Part shown: piece by piece, positions 58,158 through 64,000 of the stretch
Position numbering within the stretch: the stretch's first letter is position 1
How the letters are laid out: each line of letters opens with the position of its first letter
From: JALQUL01 sp040382935
GTDB taxonomy: Bacteria; Pseudomonadota; Gammaproteobacteria; Burkholderiales; Burkholderiaceae_C
Assembly: GCA_040382935.1 (NCBI GenBank)
Contig: JBEIEP010000012.1
Span: 4,886 to 68,885, forward strand
Direction of reading: 5' to 3'
DNA length: 64,000 nt
The notes under the pieces: generated by a model
Database searches by the model: none
The model's input: the letters and a program-made list of their open reading frames with translations, nothing else
Told to the model about the DNA's origin: nothing
Program-made: the position numbers and the translations under genes

Positions 58158-58318
58158 AGCCACCGCTGCAGGCCGCTTGAATGCTGGCCGGTGTCTCAGA
58201 AACCCAGGATTTATTCGGCTCTCCAACTCAAGGGCCTCATTGGCCCGCCAAAACACGTTACTTCTGGAGGGGTTCATTCATACGATTTGTGGACGGTTTT
58301 CTCAATCAACTCCTCCCC

Positions 58319-58558
58319 ATGAAAGTCCACCTGAACCAATTCACAAGCCCCCTGGGCAATCGCTCGGAAAAGAGCGGCTACCTCTGCCTTGAACAGATCA
58401 GCGAACTGATGGCCAAAGGCGCCCTCAGTCAACACCAGAAGCTCACCGAAATCCACAGCAGTCAGGTTTACGCCACTGATCTGGACGAGTTCGTGGACTT
58501 CCATGCCTGGCAGAGTGTGAATGTGAACCCGTCTACAGAACAAGGAGTTCACCCATGA
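58319..58558 (+). CDS. Small protein ahead of DUF2924 gene
   Basis: A 79-residue protein from ATG 58319. The sequence KVHLNQFTSPLGNRSEKSGY and CLEQISELMAKGALSQHQKL suggests a small helical DNA-binding or adaptor protein. It overlaps the start of the DUF2924 gene by four bases, which supports it. No clear ribosome site. A longer frame upstream is rejected. An 11-base motif shared with the 48.3 kb repeat region lies at 58247-58257. Confidence 0.6.
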   Translation: MKVHLNQFTSPLGNRSEKSGYLCLEQISELMAKGALSQHQKLTEIHSSQVYATDLDEFVDFHAWQSVNVNPSTEQGVHP

Positions 58559-59037
58559 AGCCACGATCCATCACCCCGCGCGAGCAGCGCAGTCTGGAAA
58601 AGCTCAATGCCGTCCAGCGCGAAGTGGCCGCACTGCATGAAATGAAGATGCCCGATCTTTGGAAAGTGTGGGATCTGCATTTCGCAAGCCGCCCGGTGCA
58701 CCCCAACCGCAAATACCTCATCTCACGCTTGAGCTACCGGATTCAGGAACTGGCCTTTGGCACCTTGCCGCAGTCCACACGCGAGCGATTGGTCGACTAC
58801 GGCCAAAACCTCTCCAAAATCAAGACCAACACCCCGGCCAAAGCGGTGGCCATGCCCGGGGCCACCCTGGTGCGGGAGTTCGAGGGCAAGGAATTCAGGG
58901 TGGAGGTTTTGGCTGACGGTCGCTACGAGTACAACCAGAAGATCTACCGCAGCCTATCGGCGATTGCCAAGAACATCACCGGCACGCATTGGTCCGGACC
59001 CGCATTTTTTGGCGTGAAAAACATGGTGGCCGCATGA
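58555..59037 (+). CDS. DUF2924 protein, recombinase partner
   Basis: A 160-residue protein of the DUF2924 type: SRLSYRIQELAFGTLPQSTR in the middle and PGATLVREFEGKEFRVEVLA, then YEYNQKIYRSLSAIAKNITG and HWSGPAFFGVK at the end. These proteins are regularly encoded just before serine recombinases in proteobacterial prophages and elements. The C-terminal domain is probably DNA-binding. ATGA overlap with the recombinase gene. Confidence 0.88.
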   Translation: MKPRSITPREQRSLEKLNAVQREVAALHEMKMPDLWKVWDLHFASRPVHPNRKYLISRLSYRIQELAFGTLPQSTRERLVDYGQNLSKIKTNTPAKAVAMPGATLVREFEGKEFRVEVLADGRYEYNQKIYRSLSAIAKNITGTHWSGPAFFGVKNMVAA

Positions 59038-60377
59038 CTGAAGTGACCATCAAACGCTGCGCCGTGTACTGCCGTGTGTCCTCTGATGAAGGCCTGGACC
59101 AGCAATTCAACTCCATCGATGCCCAGCGCGAAGCAGGCCTGGCCTTTGTGATGAGCCAGCGCGCAGAAGGCTGGGTGCCCGTTCAGGACACCTACGAAGA
59201 CCCCGGCTTCTCCGGCGGCAACATGGAACGCCCCGGCTTCAAACGCCTGATGGCAGACATCAAGGCCGGGCGTATTGACGTAGTGGTGGTCTACAAGATC
59301 GACCGCCTCTCACGCTCCCTGGCCGACTTTGCCCAGATGATGAAGGTCTTTGACCAGCACACGGTCAGCTTCAGCTCCGTCACCCAGCAGATCAATTCCT
59401 CGACCTCCAACGGACGCCTGATGCTCAACATGCTGCTGTCTTTTGCTCAGTTCGAACGCGAAGTGACCGGCGAACGCATTCGAGACAAGATTGCCGCCTC
59501 CAAACGCAAGGGGCTGTGGATGGGTGGCGTGGTGCCGCTGGGCTACCGTGTGGAAGATCGCCAGTTACTGATCCACCCGAAAGAATCGGAAACTGTGAAC
59601 TGGATCTTCGACACCTACGTCAGCACAGGATCGACCACGCAGATGGTCCAGCAAATGAAGGAGCAAAACCGCCTGACCAAAACGGGGCGGCATTTTTGCA
59701 AGCAGTCGCTGTACAAGGTGCTGCAAAACCGCGTGTACCTGGGCATGCTCTCGCACAAGGGCAATTTCTACCCTGGTGCCCACAAGCCCCTGATCGATCA
59801 GGTCCAGTGGGACAAGGTGCAAAAGATGCTTGCGCGCAAACCCGAAGAAAAGTCCCAGGCTACTTGGTCCTTGAAGGCCCGGACCCAGTTTCTGTTGCGC
59901 GGCTTGATCTACACCCCTGCAGGCGATCTGTACCTTCCGATGGCCTGCCAGAAGAAATCTGGCAAGGTCTACCGCTATTACGTGCACAACAAGAAAATGC
60001 ACGAGGGCGCCAGCCAGAGCACCGTCGCCAACCAACCCGCCGAGCCGGTGGAGCAGGAAGTCACCCGGCAGGTGCTCGATTTCCTGTGCTCGGGCACGAT
60101 GCTCAATCAATACTGGCACCAGATCCAGCAGTTGAACCCCGGCATTCCCGAAGCCCAAGCTGTGAATTTAGTGCTTCAGCGCACAGCGGAAATCTGGGAC
60201 AGCTACTTCGATGAACTCAAAAGTCACATCATTCGCAGCCTGGTGGAGCGAGTCACGCTGCACGATGACGACACGATCGAGGTCAGCTGGCGCACCACTG
60301 ACTGGCTGGCTCTGCTGGAGGCGATGAAGCCCGGGACCATTGGCGCAGAGATGCTGGAGTTGGAGATGTCCTCATGA
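59034..60377 (+). CDS. Large serine recombinase (prophage integrase candidate)
   Basis: A 447-residue serine recombinase. The catalytic domain has AVYCRVSSDEGLDQQFNS with nucleophile Ser16 and VVYKIDRLSRSLADFAQMM, and SFAQFEREVTGERIRDKIAA. The recombinase domain has GGVVPLGYRVEDRQL and TGRHFCKQSLYKVLQNRVYL. The zinc beta-ribbon is reduced: LPMACQKKSGKVYRYYVHNK keeps only one Cys. It lies at the right end of the prophage, opposite the other recombinase at the left, and is the likely integrase because no tyrosine integrase was found. Confidence 0.92.
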   Translation: MTEVTIKRCAVYCRVSSDEGLDQQFNSIDAQREAGLAFVMSQRAEGWVPVQDTYEDPGFSGGNMERPGFKRLMADIKAGRIDVVVVYKIDRLSRSLADFAQMMKVFDQHTVSFSSVTQQINSSTSNGRLMLNMLLSFAQFEREVTGERIRDKIAASKRKGLWMGGVVPLGYRVEDRQLLIHPKESETVNWIFDTYVSTGSTTQMVQQMKEQNRLTKTGRHFCKQSLYKVLQNRVYLGMLSHKGNFYPGAHKPLIDQVQWDKVQKMLARKPEEKSQATWSLKARTQFLLRGLIYTPAGDLYLPMACQKKSGKVYRYYVHNKKMHEGASQSTVANQPAEPVEQEVTRQVLDFLCSGTMLNQYWHQIQQLNPGIPEAQAVNLVLQRTAEIWDSYFDELKSHIIRSLVERVTLHDDDTIEVSWRTTDWLALLEAMKPGTIGAEMLELEMSS

Positions 60378-60802
60378 GCGAAATGGCAATCAACAAAGAC
60401 GGTGAAGGTCTTAGGATCTCCACGCGCAAGCCCTTCAAGCTCAAACGCCGCCCAGGCATCAAAACATTGGTCCTGACGCAGGACGCGCCAGAAGGCCAAT
60501 CGATGAGTGCGGTGTTAACCAAGAGCACCCACGTCGCCATGTTCCATGGGCTGGCCAGGGCCCATTACTGGCAGTGGCTGCTCGACACCGGAGAGGTCAA
60601 GAGCGGCTCGGAAATCGCCCAATTGGAAGGACTGGATCCGAGCACGGTCAATGAGCAGCTGCGCCTGACGCTGCTGGACCCTGCCCTGGTGATGAACATC
60701 CTTGGAGGCAAGCCACCTCTGGAAGCTAACATGATGTGGTTCACTAGGAATGCCTTACCGTACCTGTGGCATGAGCAATTCATGCCACAGCAAGCCGTCT
60801 GA
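60374..60802 (+). CDS. Small HTH protein downstream of recombinase
   Basis: A 142-residue protein overlapping the recombinase stop by four bases. GEVKSGSEIAQLEGLDPSTV is a helix-turn-helix. Such a third gene commonly accompanies DUF2924 and recombinase genes. It may modulate recombination. ATG at 60374. Confidence 0.78.
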   Translation: MSEMAINKDGEGLRISTRKPFKLKRRPGIKTLVLTQDAPEGQSMSAVLTKSTHVAMFHGLARAHYWQWLLDTGEVKSGSEIAQLEGLDPSTVNEQLRLTLLDPALVMNILGGKPPLEANMMWFTRNALPYLWHEQFMPQQAV

Positions 60803-61239
60803 AGGAATTCAGGCCCGCTCAGTCAGGGTTTCGGCCAATTTGGCGGCCATGGCTTGGTTTTACGAAAAGGGGCGTTTTGACAGATTGCAAGCGACGCACT
60901 CTTCAGTCCCATTTCCGCTATGCAGCGTGAGCTGTCATTGAGTATCGAAGACTAAATTGAGATGGACGGCACGAAATTGGCTAAATCCTGATTAGGCATC
61001 GCTAGGTATTGCACTTGAGTTGGCAGCGCCCCTGCCAATACCTACTGGCTTTGGCCTCGAAGATGCGCAGTTTGGTCGGGTAGTTGGCTATGGGCGTGAT
61101 TGACGCCAATATGGGCAGAGTGCGGTGCCGTTAGGGCTTGTAGCCTGTGTCGTTTGCTGCTGCGTCCCACTTGCCCAAGTCCATGCGAGCAAGCGTAAAC
61201 TCGAATGAAAATTCTCGTCAACCAATTCTGGGGACTGTT
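60803..61239. other. Gene-free stretch at the probable right prophage boundary
   Basis: 437 bases without a supported gene on either strand. The composition looks like decayed chromosomal sequence. GAAGATGCGCA occurs at 61059-61069 and also at 12440-12450, but this 11-base match can easily be chance. I saw no tRNA or clear direct repeat that would define attR. Confidence 0.5.
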
Positions 61240-61941
61240 ATGTCGGAACTTGTCGCTGATTGCCCAAGATGCGCTTCAAAGCACATGACATTTGATGTGG
61301 ACGCGGCAAAAATTTACCGTCAAGAACATGGTTGGCAAAACTGGTATGAAGCATTTTCGACATGCCGTCATTGCGGCCATTCGACGATTTTTGTATTGGC
61401 AGAGAGGGTCGGAACTGATTACACCCAGGTTCACCGAACAGGCCTGCTAAAGATGCCTGCGGCTTTGAACAAATATGCGGACGTGAGAGGCTTTGTAAGT
61501 TACAAAGACAAAGCGACTGTTACGCCTCCTCAGTTTCTGCCTGCTGATATTGAAGCAGTGTTTCTGGAGGGCGCTACCTGCTTGGCAGTAGGATGTTTTA
61601 ATGCTGCTGGGACAATGTTTCGTCTATGCGTCGACTTAGCCACTAAGGGAATGCTGCCTTCGGATGAAGATACGCCTGGTCTAACCTGGAAGGTGCGTAG
61701 AGATCTTGGATTACGGTTGCCGTGGTTATTCGATGCTGATCTTATTCATGAGAGCTTGCGGGATCTTTCCACGTGTATCAAAGAAGATGGGAACGATGGC
61801 GCACATGCAGGAACACTGACAGTCGATGATGCGAATGACTTGTTAGATTTCACGTCCATGCTTCTAGAGCGAATCTACACAGAACCAGAGCGCCTGAGAC
61901 TGGCGAATCAACGGCGTAGTGAGCGCCGTTCACAAAAATGA
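61240..61941 (+). CDS. DUF4145 protein with zinc ribbon
   Basis: A 233-residue protein. Cys8 and Cys11 in CPRC with Cys42 and Cys45 in CRHC form a zinc ribbon; residues 110-230 are a helical DUF4145-type domain (LPADIEAVFLEGATCLAVGC, then ESLRDLSTCIKEDGNDGAHA). DUF4145 domains are frequently found near or inside restriction and anti-phage proteins and are HEPN-like. The ATG at 61240 has GGGGA six bases upstream. First gene of a three-gene plus-strand cassette. Confidence 0.85.
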   Translation: MSELVADCPRCASKHMTFDVDAAKIYRQEHGWQNWYEAFSTCRHCGHSTIFVLAERVGTDYTQVHRTGLLKMPAALNKYADVRGFVSYKDKATVTPPQFLPADIEAVFLEGATCLAVGCFNAAGTMFRLCVDLATKGMLPSDEDTPGLTWKVRRDLGLRLPWLFDADLIHESLRDLSTCIKEDGNDGAHAGTLTVDDANDLLDFTSMLLERIYTEPERLRLANQRRSERRSQK

Positions 61942-61959
61942 TTACTACGAGGCTGGCAA

Positions 61960-62562
61960 GTGAAGCAGTATCCTTCCGAAGATGATGATCTGAAACTCGC
62001 TGAGAAGCTGGTCTTTGCTCCCATTGGTCTCAGCCTACAGAAGATTCCACGCGGGGGAGGTCGTACAGCTGACCTCAAGGTGCTCCAGAGTGGCGCGCTT
62101 GTAGCCTATTGCGAGTTGAAATCGCCGCGCGATGAGTGGTTAGACAAATTACTTGATCTGGCTAAGCCGTGTCAGATTGTTGGTGGTGGGCGAGATGATC
62201 CAGTTTTCAAGAAGATCAGAAAGCATGCCAACAAGGCTTCGCAACAGTTTGAGGCAGTCAATCCAACACGAGCTGTGCCCAACATCTTGGTTTTCGTCAA
62301 CCATGATGACATTTCGGGCTTCGGTGACCTAAGGGAAACATTCACTGGCTTGTTTGATGCGGTCGATGGCAGTCGGCACGCCACCATGCCCGACATGGCG
62401 GCATCGTTAAACCGGGCTAAGTCTCAGATTGATTTGTGTGTCTGGATCGATGTGAAGACCAGCAAGACCCAAGGCTACTTCTTCAACCAAGGCGCAACCC
62501 CGAACTACTTGAACCACCTGTGTGCTCTGCTGGGGGTCAATCCTGCGGCCATCCAGTTTTAG
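61960..62562 (+). CDS. PD-(D/E)xK-like nuclease candidate
   Basis: A 200-residue protein from GTG 61960. GGGRTADLKVLQSGALVAYC followed by ELKSPRDEW gives Asp38, Glu52 and Lys54 in the spacing expected of PD-(D/E)xK nucleases. The remainder (NILVFVNHDDISGFGDLRET) is alpha/beta. It follows the DUF4145 gene by 18 bases. Likely a nuclease effector of a defence system, but activity is inferred. Confidence 0.68.
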   Translation: MKQYPSEDDDLKLAEKLVFAPIGLSLQKIPRGGGRTADLKVLQSGALVAYCELKSPRDEWLDKLLDLAKPCQIVGGGRDDPVFKKIRKHANKASQQFEAVNPTRAVPNILVFVNHDDISGFGDLRETFTGLFDAVDGSRHATMPDMAASLNRAKSQIDLCVWIDVKTSKTQGYFFNQGATPNYLNHLCALLGVNPAAIQF

Positions 62563-62579
62563 ACCAGCTTTGAAGCTTC

Positions 62580-63224
62580 ATGTTTACTCCTGCATCTACC
62601 ATTACTGAATACAGGGCGAAAGACCATGGATTCTTTGAAGAACTGGTCAGACTTGTTGTCTGTATTGGGTCGGTTGGCTCAGGCTTCGAACTCCATAAAA
62701 ACGGCACAGCAAGGCCCTTCGGGCAAATGGATACGATTACCCTTGTTGGTAAACCAGACGTTAGTGGCCTTGAAATTCATGTCCTTCCTAGACCCTTGTT
62801 TGATCGTTTGTTGAGTCCGTCCAGCAGGCAACCAAAGTTTCTGACCTTGGTCAAGCGAACCATCAACCCATCGCCACCGGATCACCCTATTTTCTTGTCA
62901 AAAATCCAATTGATGATGGCGAGGCTAGTTGGTGATACCTTCGTGTCGTACTACGAACGGCACCTTGAAGCCGTGGAGGCCAGTTGGGGAAGAGAGTTCG
63001 AGGGTAAGTGGCATTGCGTCTGGCAATTTGCTTGGGCAATTCGTAACGCAATCTCGCACGACGGAAAAATACGTTTTAAGAACCCCAAACACCCACCTGT
63101 TCACTGGCGCAACCTGAAGTACGACTTCAAGGACAACGGACGGCCTGTGCTGTTCAACGACCTGACTGGCGTCGAATTGATCCTGCTGATGGAAGAGATG
63201 GATGCTGAACTTCGGCGTTCGTAG
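62580..63224 (+). CDS. HEPN-motif protein
   Basis: A 214-residue protein. WQFAWAIRNAISHDGKIRF has RNAISH (Arg155 to His160), the RNxxxH signature of HEPN ribonucleases. The rest is helical, with ARLVGDTFVSYYERHLEAVE before it. It follows the nuclease-like gene by 17 bases. With the two previous genes it makes a compact three-gene unit next to a tmRNA locus. RNase activity and defence role are inferred. Confidence 0.7.
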   Translation: MFTPASTITEYRAKDHGFFEELVRLVVCIGSVGSGFELHKNGTARPFGQMDTITLVGKPDVSGLEIHVLPRPLFDRLLSPSSRQPKFLTLVKRTINPSPPDHPIFLSKIQLMMARLVGDTFVSYYERHLEAVEASWGREFEGKWHCVWQFAWAIRNAISHDGKIRFKNPKHPPVHWRNLKYDFKDNGRPVLFNDLTGVELILLMEEMDAELRRS

Positions 63225-63452
63225 CCCGCTAAACCCAAGCCACCCAACCCGCAGGTGTAGCAAACCTGGTCGGCTGACCCGGGCCCACGCTGGCCCACAG
63301 GCTTGGAAGCAGTCCACGACCCAGCCCAGACACCTGCCACCTGGAGTAGCTGACAGAGAACTTTGCTACAAAAGCGTTTAAACAAGTGGGAGGTGAGTGG
63401 AGTCCGGGCTGGGGCACCCTTTGAGCGGTCAGTGGACGTGCCTAGAAACAAG
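63225..63452. other. Gene-free stretch after the HEPN-motif gene
   Basis: No supported gene. AACCTGGTCGG at 63263-63273 repeats the bases at the 3' end of the tRNA-Pro fragment (63494-63504). The rest is GC-rich non-coding sequence. Confidence 0.45.
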
Positions 63453-63484
63453 AAACCCACCGACCTTGGAAGATCAGTGGGCTT
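63453..63484 (-). terminator. Terminator of the tRNA-Pro fragment
   Basis: On the minus strand AAGCCCAC pairs with GTGGGTTT around an inner hairpin, followed by CTTGTTTC. It lies 14 bases beyond the tRNA 3' end and looks like an ordinary tRNA terminator kept from an intact gene. Confidence 0.7.
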
Positions 63485-63497
63485 CAATGGATGAACC

Positions 63498-63563
63498 TGG
63501 TCGGGGTGAGAGGGTTCGAACCTCCGGCCTCTACGTCCCGAGCAGTAGCGCTCTACCAGGCTA
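63498..63563 (-). pseudogene. 5'-truncated tRNA-Pro (CGG) gene
   Basis: The minus strand has AGCCTGGTAGAGCG (D arm), a CTCGGGA anticodon loop with CGG, a T arm GGAGGTTCGAACCCTC-like segment, and an acceptor 3' strand CACCCCGACCA including CCA. The 5' acceptor strand CGGGGTG is missing, and the anticodon stem has a mismatch. It is therefore a remnant, probably left by integration or deletion. Confidence 0.7.
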
Positions 63564-63823
63564 AATGACAGCTATCAACCTCAAGCAGGTGTTCGACGAC
63601 CTTTTAACCAGTTCAACTCCCCTATGCTCGGCCACTGGTAAGGTCCAACCCGATCGCTGGAACCCGCATGAATACTGGGTCCAACTTATGGACACGTCCA
63701 CAAGGCAACAGAGAAAAAAGAGAGAAATTCGGGTTTTGAGGTTAAAAACCGGAGAAATGTGACCTGCCGCGTCCACAAGGAAATATCGCGGAAGCCCGCA
63801 AATACAGGGCTTGCCGGGCATAA
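63564..63823. other. Gene-free stretch before ssrA
   Basis: 260 bases between the tRNA-Pro fragment and the ssrA terminator. A 65-codon plus-strand frame (63565-63762) starts inside the tRNA fragment flank and has no ribosome site or recognised domain; I do not call it a gene. Confidence 0.4.
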
Positions 63824-63853
63824 CAAAAGGGGGACAGAGAAAATCTGTCCCCC
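63824..63853 (-). terminator. ssrA terminator
   Basis: On the minus strand GGGGGACAGA and TCTGTCCCCC form a ten-base-pair stem with a five-base loop, followed by TTTTGTT. It lies six bases after the tmRNA 3' end. Confidence 0.9.
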
Positions 63854-63859
63854 TGTGTA

Positions 63860-64000
63860 TGGTGGAGCTGGGGGGATTTGAACCCCCGTCCATAAGCCTT
63901 TTTCGTACAGTTCTACATGTGTAGTCGTCTGATTTGAGTCTCGCCAAATGAACCGCGCAGCGACACGCTGAACACCCAGCCAGCACCCTTTTTTCTCACA
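63860..64000 (-). ncRNA. ssrA: tmRNA (3' part)
   Basis: The last 141 bases of tmRNA are visible on the minus strand. The 3' end reads GGGTTCAAATCCCCCCAGC then TCCACCA, the T arm and acceptor of the tRNA-like domain with encoded CCA. AGACGACTACACATGTAG is also a typical tmRNA segment. The peptide-tag frame lies beyond the window. ssrA is a common integration hotspot, but no repeat of its 3' end was found inside the window. Confidence 0.95.

Noticed and set aside
12440..61069. GAAGATGCGCA at 12440-12450 and 61059-61069 as possible att core
   Set aside because: An 11-base match between two several-hundred-base regions can arise by chance, and neither site has the imperfect inverted repeats expected for a serine recombinase.
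63565..63762. 65-codon plus-strand frame between the tRNA fragment and ssrA
   Set aside because: No ribosome site, no recognised domain and a start at the edge of the tRNA remnant.
63860..64000. ssrA as the attachment site of the prophage
   Set aside because: No copy of the tmRNA 3' end is found at the left side of the prophage or anywhere else in the window, and the prophage recombinases are of the serine type, which rarely use tRNA-like genes.

Overview
The window looks like a chromosomal segment of a betaproteobacterium, probably Burkholderiales and perhaps Comamonadaceae-like. That is inferred from the GC-rich coding style, the gene families and the tmRNA 3' domain; no species can be named. 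It has four parts: a surface-polysaccharide operon (1 to 12.4 kb), a regulatory and recombination block (12.4 to 17.3 kb), a nearly complete siphovirus-type prophage (17.4 to about 60.8 kb), and a short defence-like cassette leading to a tRNA-Pro fragment and ssrA (61.2 to 64 kb).

Polysaccharide operon, minus strand. In transcription order it carries a flippase, an FkbM methyltransferase, a GT4 glycosyltransferase, a Wzy-like polymerase and a second GT4 enzyme. The complete UDP-N-acetyl-L-fucosamine set (fnlA, fnlB, fnlC) follows, then a WbuB-type L-FucNAc transferase, an initiating phospho-sugar transferase and an acyl or aminoacyl adenylating enzyme cut by the window edge. The part from 6.7 to 12.4 kb is much more AT-rich than the fnl part, so the locus is a mosaic. 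About 200 bases ahead of the first gene lies a perfect copy of the ops element, the recruitment site of RfaH.

Regulatory and recombination block, minus strand. An RfaH homologue with an unusual N-terminal excisionase-like HTH domain is followed by a large serine recombinase and two ParB/RepB-like proteins. Then come the ops-bearing leader and the polysaccharide genes. Factor and target therefore sit about 4 kb apart on the same strand, which suggests local control of the surface glycan.

Prophage. The minus-strand late genes follow the usual order: HNH nuclease, TerS, TerL, portal, S49 protease, HK97 capsid, head-tail joining, tail tube, gpG/gpGT with a -1 frameshift signal, tape measure, gpM, L, K, I, J, tail fibre, lysis genes (holin, glucosaminidase endolysin, Rz with nested Rz1). 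Between the tail fibre and the lysis genes is an atypical translationally coupled set: two proteins with C-terminal beta domains, two probable 2-oxoglutarate/Fe(II) oxygenases and a radical SAM/SPASM enzyme. The tail fibre ends in a cysteine-packed tail with six Cys in the last ten residues. I regard this as the most promising candidate for an undescribed system, namely modification of a phage tail protein. The early region has a P4-type primase/helicase, a ParB-domain DNA methyltransferase, several small DNA-binding proteins and a hipBA pair. An uncharacterised two-gene unit with its own promoter comes next, then a DUF2924 / serine recombinase / small HTH unit that probably marks the right end. 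No tyrosine integrase or clear CI-type repressor was seen, and no convincing att repeats.

Right flank. A DUF4145 protein, a PD-(D/E)xK-like nuclease and a HEPN-motif protein form a compact plus-strand cassette. They are followed by a 5'-truncated tRNA-Pro and the 3' part of ssrA with its terminator.
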